64,000 bases of DNA from an uncultured Blastocatellia bacterium (GTDB taxonomy: Bacteria > Acidobacteriota > Blastocatellia > HR10). Positions 36,128 to 45,651 of the stretch are shown here, piece by piece. The translations under genes and the position numbers were made by a program. The notes beneath the pieces are model-generated. The model saw only the letters and a program-made list of their open reading frames with translations. It made no database searches and was not told the DNA's origin. How positions within the stretch are numbered: position 1 is the stretch's first letter; each line of letters starts with the position of its first letter. Where the stretch lies: contig CALHAI010000003.1 in NCBI GenBank assembly GCA_937934295.1, positions 1-64,000 of the forward strand. Direction: 5' to 3'.

Positions 36128-37489
36128 TCACGCTTCGATGACTTCCACAATGGGCGTGACTTCGGATTTCGGTAGCAGGGCCGGCCAGTAGGCGATGATC
36201 TCCTCCACGCGGGGGCGACCGCCGGCGAATCCCGTCGCCGTCGGCGGACCATTGAGGATAAGGGGAGCGATCTCGCGCGTGAAGCGTTCGAGGGCTTGCT
36301 CGTCATGGCTGCGAACGGCGATGCGAAGCTGCACTTCGGCGAGATCGGGAGGGGGCTCCGGAGCCAGCGGGCCATGGCAGGCGTTGACGCCGAGGAATTC
36401 GGTGAGGATCTCCTCAAACTGCAAGCCGAGACGCGCGAGCCGCTTTCGTAGGATCTCGTCAGCCCGCCGTGCTTTCTCATAAGCGTCGGGCCAACTATAG
36501 ACGAGCGTACCAACGGCCTTGTATCCGGCAAAATAGCTGATCGAGACCTTGTAGAATGCGGTCGGCGGAGCGCCCTTGACCCCCCGCACTTTCACCCGAT
36601 CGGGCCCGATGTCCTCTAAGTGGATCGTCGTGAAGTCGGCGATGCATTCAGGGGTGATGTACTGACGGGGATCGCCGATCTCGTACACGAGCTGCTCTTT
36701 GATGATCGCCGAGGTGACGCGCCCCCCCGTCCCCTCATGCTTCGTGATGACGAAGGTGCCATCCTCATAGGCTTCGACGATCGGGTAGCCGATGCGGTCG
36801 AGATCCGGAAGCGTCTTCCACGCGACCTGAGAGTTCCCGCCCGTGCACTGAGCGCCGCATTCGACGATATGGCCGGCCACGACGCCAGCGGCCAGCTTAT
36901 CGTATTCGTCCTCACGCCAGCCAAACTCGTAGATCATCGGGGCGAGCGTGATCCCGGTATCCGTCGTGCGTCCGGTGATGACGACCTGCGCACCTTGTCG
37001 AAGAGCGTCCACGATGGGGAAGGCGCCGAAATAGACATTGGCGCTCTGTACGCGCGGACGGATGTCGCTCAAGGGGCAGTCCGTATCGAGGTTCCGCAAT
37101 TCATGCCCTCGGGCCATCAGCTCATCGAGCCGGTCGAGGATGTCATCGCCGGCGACGATCCCAATGCGCACGCCTGAGAGACCGAGCTTTCGGGCGACAG
37201 CGACAAGGGCGTCGCGACAAGCCCCAGGATTCACGCCTCCGGCATTCGCGATCACCTTGATATCCTTCTCCACGCAGATCGGCAGGATGCGCTCCATGAG
37301 GGGGATGAAATCGCGAGCATAGCCGAGGCGCGGATCGCGCGCCTTCTGCTTCTGAAGAATGGACATCGTTACCTCGGCCAGATAGTCGAGCGAGAGGTAA
37401 TCCACCGGGCCGAGCGTGACCTGTTCGACGGGGGCTTCCAGGCTATCGCCCCAAAAGCCTTGACCGTTAGCGATGCGAATGGTCCTCAT
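36128..37489 (-). CDS. AtuA/DUF1446 family protein
   Basis: A 453-residue cytoplasmic protein of the acyclic terpene utilisation AtuA family: [16 protein letters not shown] at the start, [47 protein letters not shown] and [13 protein letters not shown]. In Pseudomonas AtuA is needed for growth on citronellol, but DUF1446 proteins are widespread and mostly uncharacterised. The small AtuA-like subunit found next to many members is not seen; the C-terminal about 120 residues may carry it. Divergent from the CMD protein. Confidence 0.85.
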   Translation of the reverse strand: MRTIRIANGQGFWGDSLEAPVEQVTLGPVDYLSLDYLAEVTMSILQKQKARDPRLGYARDFIPLMERILPICVEKDIKVIANAGGVNPGACRDALVAVARKLGLSGVRIGIVAGDDILDRLDELMARGHELRNLDTDCPLSDIRPRVQSANVYFGAFPIVDALRQGAQVVITGRTTDTGITLAPMIYEFGWREDEYDKLAAGVVAGHIVECGAQCTGGNSQVAWKTLPDLDRIGYPIVEAYEDGTFVITKHEGTGGRVTSAIIKEQLVYEIGDPRQYITPECIADFTTIHLEDIGPDRVKVRGVKGAPPTAFYKVSISYFAGYKAVGTLVYSWPDAYEKARRADEILRKRLARLGLQFEEILTEFLGVNACHGPLAPEPPPDLAEVQLRIAVRSHDEQALERFTREIAPLILNGPPTATGFAGGRPRVEEIIAYWPALLPKSEVTPIVEVIEA

Positions 37490-37525
37490 CGCCTTTCCCT
37501 CGGCTCCTGATCGTTCCCGAGGCAA

Positions 37526-37555
37526 ATGGTACGCAGCGGCTATTTTCGACGTCAA
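37526..37555 (-). promoter_or_regulatory. promoter of the AtuA-family gene
   Basis: TTGACG (37550-37555), 18-base spacer, TACCAT (37526-37531), minus strand, about 40 bases before the start at 37489. Confidence 0.4.
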
Positions 37556-37630
37556 TGTTGGCTTGGCCCTTTCCAGCGCGCGCGCCAGAGCGCTATGCTC
37601 TTGTGTATTTCGGCGAAAGGAGGAAGGGTG

Positions 37631-37990
37631 ATGACGCTCAAGGAGTGGCAAGAATATCGCCAGCGGATGAACGAGAAGATCTTGGGAAGCGGCCATTTGG
37701 GGATCAGGCGCTTTTTCGCGCTCGATCATCACGCGTATGAAGCCGGAGCGCTCTCGCCAAAGGTGAAGGAGCTGTTGGGGTTGGTCGCCTCGCTCGTACT
37801 CCGTTGCGACGACTGCATCACGTATCACATCATTCGCTGTCACCAGGAGGGGGTCACGCGCGAAGAGTTCTTGGAGGCCTTCAACGTCGCGTTGGTCGTC
37901 GGCGGCTCGATCACAATTCCGCACTTGCGGCGCGCGTTCGAACGATTGGAGGAAGTGGAAGCGGCCGGGCGCAGCGAAGCCGCATCCTGA
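37631..37990 (+). CDS. carboxymuconolactone decarboxylase / AhpD-like protein
   Basis: A 119-residue protein of the CMD fold. It has the redox-type motif [11 protein letters not shown] (CxxCxxxH) in the conserved helix after [15 protein letters not shown], as in AhpD-like peroxidase reductants, and the typical [27 protein letters not shown] precedes ATG 37631. Usually a homo-oligomer with the Cys pair at the active site; substrate unknown. It lies between the AtuA-family gene (divergent) and the large Rossmann protein. Confidence 0.88.
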   Translation: MTLKEWQEYRQRMNEKILGSGHLGIRRFFALDHHAYEAGALSPKVKELLGLVASLVLRCDDCITYHIIRCHQEGVTREEFLEAFNVALVVGGSITIPHLRRAFERLEEVEAAGRSEAAS

Positions 37991-38043
37991 CGACGAGGAG
38001 CTCGATTGCTTGGGGCATTCACGTGTGCTAAGGTTTTCACCGT

Positions 38044-39747
38044 ATGCACACGCCGAGATCCGTGCTCATCTTGGGGGGAGCCGGGCTCATCGGCTTTGAG
38101 ATCGCTCGAGCTGTCGCGCGCGAGATCGAACCGCATCTGCTCATCATCGGGGGGCTCTTCGAGCGTGAGGTCGAGGACGCCCTCGCCGCGCTCCGCGCAG
38201 AGTTCCCGCATCTGAAGCTGGAAGGGGTATGGGGGGATGTCTTCCTCCGCAAGGAGGATCGCGGGCTTACGCGGCGGCAGCTCATCGAAGACCTCGCTCG
38301 ACGGGAGACGCTCTTTCAGGACCTCTTCGGCGATCTCGATCGCGCCTATGAGAAGTCGTGGTTGGTCGCCATCATCCGGCGTTTCAAGCCGGAGATCATC
38401 GTCGATTCGATCAACACGGCCACGGCCATCGGCTATCAGGATGTCTATACGAACTCGATCGAAGCGCGCGAGATCCTGGATCGGCTCGCGCGGGCCATCG
38501 AGAGGAAGGACCTGGCGGCGCTCGCCGCGATGCGAGAGGAAGCCCTGCGAAAGATCGAGACGTTGATCGTCTCGCAAGGCATCCCGGAGTTGGTGCGGCA
38601 CACGCTCTTGCTCTATCGTGCGATGGTGGAGGCGAAGACGCGACTCTATCTGAAGATTGGGACGACGGGGACCGGAGGGATGGGATTGAACATCCCATAC
38701 ACGCATAGCGAAGATCGGCCGAGCGCGCTGCTCCTCTCGAAATCGGCCATCGCCTTCGCGCATACGGGCCTGCTCTTTCTGATGGCGCGCACGGCGGGCG
38801 GGCCGATCGTCAAGGAGATCAAACCGGCGGCGCTGGTGAGCTATCGGCGGATCGCCTTCCAAACGGTGCGGCGTGGGGGCGAACCCATCTATGTCTATGC
38901 GAGTAAGGTGGTATCTCTGGGCGAAGTCTTAGAGTTGGTGCTCCCGCCGGAGGAGTTCGAACGGCTGGAGGAGCTGAAGGTCGTGGGCGTGGATACGGGA
39001 GAGAACGGATTCTTCGCGCGTGGGGAGTTCGAGACGATCACTAGCCTTCACCAAATGGAGGCGGTGACGCCGGAGGAGATCGCGCAAGCGGCCGCGTTGG
39101 AGATCAAGGGGAGCAATACGGGCGTGGACGTGATCGCCGCCATTGATGGGGCCGTCATGCCGCCCAGCTATCGCGCCGGATATTTGCGCGGTTTGGTGAT
39201 TGAGCGCTTGAAGCAGTTGGAGCGAGAGACCGGCACCTACAGTATCGCCATTGGGCAGCTGGGCCCGCCGGAGTTGACCAAGCTCCTGTACGAGGCACAT
39301 CTCTTGAAAATGCGCTATAAGACGCTCATCGCCGTGATCGAGGCCGATCCTCAGGAGATGGCCGAGAGTCTCTATCGCCTCATCTGCCGCAGCAAAATCC
39401 GGGACGTGATCACTTCCATTGGCGTGCCGATCCTCACGCCCGACGGGCGGCGGCTCTTTCGCGGGCCGCTCATTCGCATCCCGGAGATCAAAGGGGAATC
39501 GCGTGTGCGGATCACGCGAGCGGATATGGATCGGTGGGCGCAAAAGGGGTGGGTGGATTTGCGACCGGAGAACATGCGGGTGTGGCAGCGGCGGTTCCGT
39601 ATCATGGCGCAGAACATCGGCGCGATGGTGGATCAGGGGTCGGCGGCCATTACCCGTGCCTCGTACACGTCGGAGAAGATCAACATTGGTGAAGTCGTCG
39701 GTTGGATCTTCAACAATGAAGAGCAGTCCTATCGCATTAAGTCGTGA
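38044..39747 (+). CDS. large NAD(P)-binding Rossmann protein, unknown function
   Basis: A 567-residue protein opening with [19 protein letters not shown], the GxxGxxG Rossmann loop of extended short-chain dehydrogenases (sugar epimerase type). The usual YxxxK catalytic pair is not evident: the region around 195-220 ([19 protein letters not shown]) has Tyr and Lys but in unusual context. [13 protein letters not shown] and the whole C-terminal half (about 300-567) do not resemble any epimerase I know. The length is nearly double that of normal epimerases. It is directly followed by coaE (TGATG overlap), so the two are co-translated. I would call it an uncharacterised dehydrogenase/epimerase-like protein. 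Confidence 0.75.
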   Translation: MHTPRSVLILGGAGLIGFEIARAVAREIEPHLLIIGGLFEREVEDALAALRAEFPHLKLEGVWGDVFLRKEDRGLTRRQLIEDLARRETLFQDLFGDLDRAYEKSWLVAIIRRFKPEIIVDSINTATAIGYQDVYTNSIEAREILDRLARAIERKDLAALAAMREEALRKIETLIVSQGIPELVRHTLLLYRAMVEAKTRLYLKIGTTGTGGMGLNIPYTHSEDRPSALLLSKSAIAFAHTGLLFLMARTAGGPIVKEIKPAALVSYRRIAFQTVRRGGEPIYVYASKVVSLGEVLELVLPPEEFERLEELKVVGVDTGENGFFARGEFETITSLHQMEAVTPEEIAQAAALEIKGSNTGVDVIAAIDGAVMPPSYRAGYLRGLVIERLKQLERETGTYSIAIGQLGPPELTKLLYEAHLLKMRYKTLIAVIEADPQEMAESLYRLICRSKIRDVITSIGVPILTPDGRRLFRGPLIRIPEIKGESRVRITRADMDRWAQKGWVDLRPENMRVWQRRFRIMAQNIGAMVDQGSAAITRASYTSEKINIGEVVGWIFNNEEQSYRIKS

Positions 39748-40361
39748 TGGTGAAGGTCGCCCTCACCGGCAGCATCGCCGTCGGCAAGAGCACGGTCCTG
39801 AATCTGTTCCGTGAGCTCGGGTGTCATACGATGGAGGCCGATGAGATTGCCCACGAGCTGATGCGGCCCTGTCGGCCGGCGTATCACGACGTCGTTCGCG
39901 CTTTTGGGCGGGAGATCCTCGCCGAGGACGGGACGATCCATCGGGGCCGGCTGGGGGCGCTCATCTTTCATGACCCGGCCCGGCGGGAGCAGTTAAATCG
40001 CCTCGTGCATCCTCACGTGCTCGAGGAGATCGAACAGCGGATGGCGGAGTTGGAGCGGAGAGATCCGTCGGGAATCCTCATCGTGGCGGCCGCGCTCGTT
40101 ATCGAGGCGGGAGCGCATCGGCGATTCGATCGGGTGATCGTCGTCCATTGCGACGAGGATGAGCAGATCGCGCGCCTGATTCGACGTGAGGGGATCACGC
40201 GCGCGGAGGCACTGGCGCGCATCCGCGCGCAACTCCCCTCGAGCGAGAAGCGACGATATGCCGATTTCGAGATCGACACGTCAGGTCCTCTGGAGCAGAC
40301 GCGCGCGCAAGTGGAGGCGATACACCGACGCTTGCGTGCTGAATGCTCAACGCCTTCGTGA
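39747..40361 (+). CDS. coaE: dephospho-CoA kinase
   Basis: Phosphorylates the 3'-OH of dephospho-CoA, the last step of coenzyme A synthesis. The 204-residue protein has the P-loop GSIAVGKST (8-16; the second position Ser-Ile instead of Gly-Gly-Ile/Ser is tolerated in the family), the DEIAHELMRP motif (usually DADxIA), HPHVLEEIEQRM and ALVIEAG, then CDEDEQIARLIRREGITRAEA. ATG 39747 overlaps the previous TGA. Confidence 0.9.
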   Translation: MVKVALTGSIAVGKSTVLNLFRELGCHTMEADEIAHELMRPCRPAYHDVVRAFGREILAEDGTIHRGRLGALIFHDPARREQLNRLVHPHVLEEIEQRMAELERRDPSGILIVAAALVIEAGAHRRFDRVIVVHCDEDEQIARLIRREGITRAEALARIRAQLPSSEKRRYADFEIDTSGPLEQTRAQVEAIHRRLRAECSTPS

Positions 40362-40391
40362 GCCGAAGCGCTTTGTCGTTCCGGTACGCCT

Positions 40392-41561
40392 ATGCGAATC
40401 GGCATTGACGCGCACGCCATCGGGAGCCAAACGGCGGGGAACGAGACCTACATCAAGAACCTCATCGAAGCGCTCGCCGCCATCGATGTGGAGAACGAGT
40501 ACGTCCTGTTCTTCACACGCCCGGAAGTGGCGGAGTCGTGGCGCGGGCGGTTTCGGAATTTCCGCGCCTCTCTGGTGCGTCCGCACACGCGGTATCTGCG
40601 CATCCCGTTCAGTCTGCCATGGGCCGTTTGGCGGACCGAGGTCGACCTCTTGCACGTCCAATATGTGGCGCCGCCGATCTGTCCGCGGCCCATCGTCGCG
40701 ACGATTCATGATCTCTCGTTCGAGCATCTGCCGCAGATGTATACGCCGCGCGAGCGATGGCTCTTCAAGCTCGCTGTCGGATATACGGCGCGCCGCGCCG
40801 CGCGAATCCTGACGGTCTCCGAATATTCGGCGCGCGATATTTTGGCGACGTATCGCGTTCCGCCGGAGCGCGTCGTGGTGACGCCCGAAGGGGTGAGTGC
40901 GCTCTTCACTCCAGTTCGAGATCCGGCGCGCCTTCAGGCCGTGCGCCAGCGCTACGGCATCGCGCGCGAGTATATCCTGAGCGTCGGCAGCTTGCAGCCG
41001 CGGAAGAATCTCGTCCGACTGATCCAAGCCTACGTCAACGTGCGCCGTCGAGATGATGAATTGGATCATCAACTCGTGATCGTGGGGAAGAAGGGATGGC
41101 TGTATCAGGACATCTTCCGAGCGGCACGACAATCGCCGTTCGTCAAGGACATCATCTTCACCGGCTATGTCCCCGAGGAGGATTTGCCAGCACTCTATAG
41201 TGGGGCGACGATCTTCGTTTATCCCTCCCTCTTCGAGGGGTTCGGCCTCCCCGTGTTGGAGGCGATGGCTTGTGGGGTCCCGGTCCTCACGAGCAATAGC
41301 TCCTCGCTGCCGGAAATCGTGGGCGAAGCAGCCATCCTCGTGGACCCCTATGATGAACGGGCGATCGAAGCGGCGCTGCAACGGGCCGTGTGGGATGCGG
41401 AGCTGCGGCGCGAGTTGTCCGAGCGAGGGCTTCGGCGCGCACAGCAGTTCTCTTGGAAGCGTACGGCCGAGTTGACCTTGCGCGCTTATGAAGATGTCGT
41501 GCGTTCGTGGACGAAGTCGAAACGCACGACATCGCCTCAAGCCGTGAGCGTCTCGCGGTGA
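40392..41561 (+). CDS. family 4 glycosyltransferase (mannosyltransferase-like)
   Basis: A 389-residue GT-B enzyme: N-domain MRIGIDAHAIGSQTAGNETYIKNL then HDLSFEHLPQMYT and LTVSEYSARDIL; C-domain ILSVGSLQPRKNLVRLI, VGKKGWLYQDIF and the E-x7-E donor loop PSLFEGFGLPVLEAMACGVPV. This closely resembles the polysaccharide mannosyltransferase type. Likely acts at the cytoplasmic face on a lipid-linked sugar for exopolysaccharide or O-antigen. Followed by a second GT4 gene 27 bases on. Confidence 0.93.
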   Translation: MRIGIDAHAIGSQTAGNETYIKNLIEALAAIDVENEYVLFFTRPEVAESWRGRFRNFRASLVRPHTRYLRIPFSLPWAVWRTEVDLLHVQYVAPPICPRPIVATIHDLSFEHLPQMYTPRERWLFKLAVGYTARRAARILTVSEYSARDILATYRVPPERVVVTPEGVSALFTPVRDPARLQAVRQRYGIAREYILSVGSLQPRKNLVRLIQAYVNVRRRDDELDHQLVIVGKKGWLYQDIFRAARQSPFVKDIIFTGYVPEEDLPALYSGATIFVYPSLFEGFGLPVLEAMACGVPVLTSNSSSLPEIVGEAAILVDPYDERAIEAALQRAVWDAELRRELSERGLRRAQQFSWKRTAELTLRAYEDVVRSWTKSKRTTSPQAVSVSR

Positions 41562-41587
41562 GGATCGCGCCAGAGGGGGGACGCGCG

Positions 41588-42739
41588 ATGAGGATCGCCA
41601 TCATGGGCATTCGCGGCATCCCGGCCAACTATGGGGGGTTCGAGACCTTCGCTGAGCAGTTGGCGACGCGGCTTGTGGCGCGGGGGCACGAGGTGACCGT
41701 GTATGGGCGGAGCCATTACGTCACGCTTCCGGAGCGCGAGTATCGGGGGGTACGACTCATCGTCCTCCCGACGATCCGGCATAAGTATCTCGACACGGTC
41801 GTGCACACAGTCCTCTGCGTGCTCCATGCATGGGGGCGTCCCTATGAGGTGATCCTCTTCTGCAATGCGGCGAATGTGCTGGCGGCGGGCTTGGCGCGCT
41901 TCTTGGGCAAGCGGGTGGTGATCAACGTGGATGGGCTCGAATGGAAGCGGAAGAAGTGGAATTGGCTGGGCCGGATGTATTACCGCCTCTCGGAGTGGCT
42001 TGTGACGAAGCTGCCGCATGCCGTCGTCACGGACGCGGAGGTGATTCGCACCTACTATCGGAAACGTTATGGGTTGGAGACGCGCATGATCGCTTATGGT
42101 GCGGACGTGGGGCGGCGTGCGGATCCCGAAGGGGTTCGCGCCTTCGGGGTCGAGCCTGAGGGCTACATCCTCTACGTGAGCCGTTTGGAGCCGGAGAACA
42201 ATGCCCATTTGGTGATCGAGGCCTTCGAGAAGGTGGAGACGGAGATGAAGCTCCTCATTGTGGGAGACGCTCCATATGCCCGCGCCTATGTGCAGCGGTT
42301 GAAGCGCACGCGCGATCCGCGGATCATCTTCGCGGGCTTCGTCTATGGAGAGAGCTACCGTCGCCTCCAGCAGAATGCGTACTGTTACGTGCATGCGACG
42401 GAGGTGGGGGGGACGCATCCGGCGCTCGTCGAAGCCATGGGATTTGGGAATTGCGTGCTCGTTCTCGATACACCGGAGAATCGCGAGGTCGCCGGAGACG
42501 TGGGCCTCTATTATCGCACGGCTGAGGAATTGCGTGAGCTGTTGCAGGAGGTCCTCGCCTATCCGGAGCGCGTGGCGCGGTTGCGCGAGCGTGCGATGGA
42601 GCGGGTGCGCGCGCACTACAATTGGGAGCGGATCACCGATCAGTACGAGGCGCTCTTTTTCGAACTGCTCGGCCAGTCATGGCCAGGTCACGCGCGGAGC
42701 GAACCGCCAGTGGCGGAAGTGAGGGAGGCGCGCTCGTGA
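41588..42739 (+). CDS. family 4 glycosyltransferase with DUF1972 N-domain
   Basis: A 383-residue GT-B enzyme. The N-domain has MRIAIMGIRGIPANYGGFETFAEQL, the DUF1972 signature of WchF/Cps2T-type rhamnosyltransferases, followed by NVDGLEWKRKKWN; the C-domain has YVSRLEPENNAHLVIEAF and HATEVGGTHPALVEAMGFGN. The likely role is addition of a deoxyhexose to a lipid-linked glycan; acceptor unknown. AGAGGGGGGA precedes ATG 41588. The next frame starts in a GTGA overlap at its stop. Confidence 0.9.
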   Translation: MRIAIMGIRGIPANYGGFETFAEQLATRLVARGHEVTVYGRSHYVTLPEREYRGVRLIVLPTIRHKYLDTVVHTVLCVLHAWGRPYEVILFCNAANVLAAGLARFLGKRVVINVDGLEWKRKKWNWLGRMYYRLSEWLVTKLPHAVVTDAEVIRTYYRKRYGLETRMIAYGADVGRRADPEGVRAFGVEPEGYILYVSRLEPENNAHLVIEAFEKVETEMKLLIVGDAPYARAYVQRLKRTRDPRIIFAGFVYGESYRRLQQNAYCYVHATEVGGTHPALVEAMGFGNCVLVLDTPENREVAGDVGLYYRTAEELRELLQEVLAYPERVARLRERAMERVRAHYNWERITDQYEALFFELLGQSWPGHARSEPPVAEVREARS

Positions 42740-43129
42740 GAGCGAGCGGGCGTCTCGGTGGGATCCTCTTCGGGCTCGTCCTTCTGCTGATCGGGGTTTG
42801 CAGGGGTGGCGCACAAAGAGCCCCCAATCGTTTGAGCTCCGGTCGTGCGCGGCAATCGCGCGTTCCCGATGGCACCATTCGATCTCATCTGCGCATGAGG
42901 TGGGGTGAGCCTTTCGATCCAGGACGTGCGCGCGCTTCATGCGCTCGGCGTTTTTCGCATAGTGCGCATCGAGCGCGAGGGCATGGCCGACGGCGTGCGG
43001 CCCATCGTTCGCGTAGAGGGAGGGCCGGTGAGCCGGGAGAGGGCGATCGTCTTGTCCGCCTGCGGGAGAGCGCGTGGCGCTTGCGTGCGATATTCGGCGG
43101 GAGCTTCTGACACAAGGTTCAGGAGCTAG
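42736..43129 (+). pseudogene. frameshifted secreted POTRA-domain protein
   Basis: From GTG 42736 (GTGA overlap) the frame gives a signal peptide (GRLGGILFGLVLLLIG) and then RVPDGTIRSHLRMRWGEP, the first half of a BamA/FtsQ-type POTRA domain. At about 42912 the POTRA pattern continues one base out of frame: IQDVRALHALGVFRIVRIE, then GVRPIVRVEG. Removing one T from the TTT at 42912-42914 joins both halves. Without it frame 1 ends at 43110. Single POTRA only, no barrel; it looks like a truncated gene with a frameshift, or a sequencing indel in a short homopolymer. Confidence 0.5.
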
Positions 43130-43889
43130 CCGGTTCTTCTTGCGGCACGCGTTCTAAGGCGAGGGGATCGAGCGCTGCCAAGCGTTCGCGAGCTGTACGC
43201 CCAGCGTCTTGCGTGCGATACTCGGCGGCGATCTTCACATAGAGGTCAATGGCATCAGATCTCTTCCCTTGAAGCTCCAACGCGCGTGCGAGTCCAAGTT
43301 TCAGAACGGCTTCGGGCAGCTCGCCAGGGTCTTCAAGGAGCCGGCGATAATGCCTCTCGGCACCTGCCGGATCGTCCGTTGCCAGAAGATGCTCGGCCAA
43401 CGCGAGCCGGGCGAGTCGTGCCGTCCGTCCCTCTCCTTCGGCCAACTGTTCGAGATCGCGCTTGCCTTCGGACTGCCGCAGATGCAGCTTGCACAGCGCC
43501 GCGTAGTACTGGGCCAGCTCGCGATGGCTCGGATGTTTTTGGGCGAGGCGGGTGAACGCGTCGAGGGCTTCACGATATTTCTGCTCCTCGCTCGCATATG
43601 TTCGGCGGGTCGAGTCCGAGGGGGTCGAGGTCACTTCGGCCGTGAAGATCTCGTATGCTTCGGCCAACGCCTTTTCCGCACTCTCGCGGCGGTATGCTGT
43701 GAAGAGGAGAGTGCCCAGAACCAGCACCAGGAGAGCGCCGATACCCGCGGCTGTGCGAAGGATCTGGTGCCGATGGTGTTTGGCCCAGGCAGCGAAGTGC
43801 TCGTACCGGTCGCGGAAGGCATCGTGCTTGAGGTCGCGCGCGGTGATTTTGACCTTCTTCTTTTTGACCTTGATCGCCGCCTTTGCCAA
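43119..43889 (-). CDS. membrane-anchored TPR protein (YfgM-like layout)
   Basis: A 256-residue protein with a Lys-rich cytoplasmic N-terminus (AKAAIKVKKKKVKITARDLK), one transmembrane helix (about 44-65, GIGALLVLVLGTLLFTAYR) and a periplasmic tetratricopeptide region (about 70-245, YREALDAFTRLAQKHP, AERHYRRLLEDPGELPEAVL). The layout matches YfgM-type proteins, which work with periplasmic chaperones and the Sec translocon. Start is TTG 43889 with GGGAGG eight bases upstream. Divergent from the TonB-like gene. Confidence 0.75.
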   Translation of the reverse strand: MAKAAIKVKKKKVKITARDLKHDAFRDRYEHFAAWAKHHRHQILRTAAGIGALLVLVLGTLLFTAYRRESAEKALAEAYEIFTAEVTSTPSDSTRRTYASEEQKYREALDAFTRLAQKHPSHRELAQYYAALCKLHLRQSEGKRDLEQLAEGEGRTARLARLALAEHLLATDDPAGAERHYRRLLEDPGELPEAVLKLGLARALELQGKRSDAIDLYVKIAAEYRTQDAGRTARERLAALDPLALERVPQEEPASS

Positions 43890-43934
43890 GTTCGAGACCT
43901 CCCTCAAGTCGCGCTTTGTCCTTTCCACCCAAGG

Positions 43935-43943
43935 TGCTATAAT
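43935..43943 (+). promoter_or_regulatory. extended -10 promoter of the TonB-like gene, in a divergent promoter region
   Basis: TGCTATAAT is a perfect extended -10 (TATAAT at 43938-43943). It drives the TonB-like gene at 44036. On the opposite strand TTGACA (43968-43973) could serve the TPR gene with a weak -10 in the same 40-base stretch, so the two divergent promoters overlap. Confidence 0.6.
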
Positions 43944-44035
43944 GTAGTAGCAGCTTGGGTCGGGCTCTGTCAAGAAGAGGGGCCGATCGAGGGTGCGGTG
44001 TTTGAGCGTATGATCGCCCCGATGGGGAGGGAAGG

Positions 44036-44854
44036 ATGTCGCAGGGATCGCATCCAGTCATGACGCCGGGGCCGGTCGCCGGGGTCTTAGACCAATTCGT
44101 CGTCGAGGATGCGCGCGAGCGGCGCCGCCTGCTGTGGGCCACGGGTATGGCAATCCTCTTTCATGTGTGCCTCTTCTTGTTGCACTTGGAGAACATCTTT
44201 CCGAGCCGTCCGCTTCCGGAGCCGGAGCCGCCGGAGCAACTTGTGGCCATCCAGTTCGAATTCCCGGAAATTGAGACTCCTGGAGGGGGTGGGAATCGGG
44301 AATATTCCCGACCTCCGGAGCCGGTGCCGCAGAAGCTTCCGCTGCGCTCTGAGCCTGTACCGGTGCCCATCCCTGTTCCCTTTAAGGCGCCGCCGCCGCC
44401 CGAGCAGGCGCAATTGCCTTCGCTCGATACCCGATTGCAGATCACCTCACCCTTCAGCTTCGGGCCCGTGGAGGCGCCTCCGGGAACCGGGGGGACGGGC
44501 GGGGGTAATGGAGCAGGAGAAGGGCAGGGCGTGGGAGATGCCTCGGGAGAGAGCGTGGGCGAAGGGATTGCCGGGCGAGGGGGCTATGGCCGGCCGATCA
44601 TCACCTACAAGCCGCGTCCGGAATGGACTGAAGAAGCCCGACGCAATCGCATCCAAGGCGTCGTCGTCCTGAGCGCGACGTTCGGAGCTGATGGGGTCGT
44701 CCGCAATATCCGAGTGATCCGGGGACTCGGATACGGGCTCGACGAGAAGGCCATCGAGGCGGCCAAGCAGATCAAGTTCATCCCGGCACGAGGACCTGAT
44801 GGACGTCCGGCGAGCGTGCGCGCGACGATCAACGTGGAGTTCAACCTGCTCTGA
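44036..44854 (+). CDS. TonB-like energy transducer
   Basis: A 272-residue protein with a cytoplasmic N-terminus (1-32), one transmembrane anchor (about 33-50, LWATGMAILFHVCLFLLHL), a Pro/Gly-rich periplasmic linker (about 55-190) and a C-terminal TonB domain (about 195-272, KPRPEWTEEARRNRIQGVVV then FGADGVVRNIRVIRGLGYGL). TonB passes the proton-motive force to outer-membrane receptors. No exbB or exbD genes are in the window. Confidence 0.88.
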   Translation: MSQGSHPVMTPGPVAGVLDQFVVEDARERRRLLWATGMAILFHVCLFLLHLENIFPSRPLPEPEPPEQLVAIQFEFPEIETPGGGGNREYSRPPEPVPQKLPLRSEPVPVPIPVPFKAPPPPEQAQLPSLDTRLQITSPFSFGPVEAPPGTGGTGGGNGAGEGQGVGDASGESVGEGIAGRGGYGRPIITYKPRPEWTEEARRNRIQGVVVLSATFGADGVVRNIRVIRGLGYGLDEKAIEAAKQIKFIPARGPDGRPASVRATINVEFNLL

Positions 44855-44930
44855 GTGTTCGTTCCCAGAGGCGCCCTGCGGTGAAGATGCCCGTCGGTGT
44901 GTTCCCCACTCCGTGTGGTGGATTTCGCCG

Positions 44931-44958
44931 GGAACTTATAGCCCATTGTGGTGTCTAT
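44931..44958 (+). promoter_or_regulatory. ECF-type promoter before the second sigma factor
   Basis: GGAACTT (44931-44937), 15 bases, GTCTAT (44953-44958), about 20 bases before the start at 44978. Same -35 as the one before the first ECF gene, with a GTC-type -10; fits autoregulation. Confidence 0.55.
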
Positions 44959-44977
44959 AAGAAGGGAAACCGAAAGT

Positions 44978-45637
44978 ATGGCAAGCGCGGAAGTCATGGA
45001 GGGATGCGCGCTCATGCTCGAGTGCGCCGGGACGAGGCCGCTTGAAGCGGTTGGCGATTCCTTCCTCGAACGGTTGCGCGCCGGCGAGCGGGAGGCGTTC
45101 GAACAGCTCCTCGCGCGGTTCCAGGCGGAGGTGTACGGATTGCTCTACCGGCTCCTGGGGGATCGGGAGGAAGCGCGCGATGCGACGCAGGAGACGTTCT
45201 TGAAGGCTTACCGTCATATCGGACGATTTCGCGGCGAGTGCGAGTTGAAGACGTGGCTTTACCGCATCGCGCTCAATCAGGCGGCCAACTCTCAGCGGTG
45301 GTGGCGGCGCAATGGTGATCGCCTGGTCTCGATAGAGTCTTTGAGAGAGGGCAGGGAGCTTTCGTTCGGCGAGACATTGGCAGATCCTCGGGCCGATCCG
45401 GAGCAGCAAGCGATCGCTCGAGAGGAGGAGCGGTTGCTCACAGAAGCGCTCCGGCGGATCAAGCCTGTCTTTCGGACGGCGTTGCTTCTGCGCGATATGG
45501 AGGAGCTCAGCTATGAGGAGATCGCGGCGATGCTTCGCGTCTCCATCGGCACGGTGAAGTCGCGGATCGCTCGTGGACGCGAAGCGCTGCGGCAGGAGCT
45601 GCAGCGCCTTCGCCAGCAGCACGCTCGGGAGCTTTGA
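44978..45637 (+). CDS. ECF-type RNA polymerase sigma factor
   Basis: A 219-residue sigma factor of the RpoE-like class: region 2 (EVYGLLYRLLGDREEARDAT then QETFLKAYRHIGRF and ELKTWLYRIALNQAANSQRWW) and region 4 (KPVFRTALLLRDMEELSYEE then IAAMLRVSIGTVKSRIARGR). ATG 44978 is used; internal ATGs at 44996 and 45014 are alternatives. Unlike the first pair the anti-sigma gene is 134 bases downstream and separately controlled or attenuated by an inverted repeat. Confidence 0.92.
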   Translation: MASAEVMEGCALMLECAGTRPLEAVGDSFLERLRAGEREAFEQLLARFQAEVYGLLYRLLGDREEARDATQETFLKAYRHIGRFRGECELKTWLYRIALNQAANSQRWWRRNGDRLVSIESLREGRELSFGETLADPRADPEQQAIAREEERLLTEALRRIKPVFRTALLLRDMEELSYEEIAAMLRVSIGTVKSRIARGREALRQELQRLRQQHAREL

Positions 45638-45651
45638 GAGCGGGCGGATTG

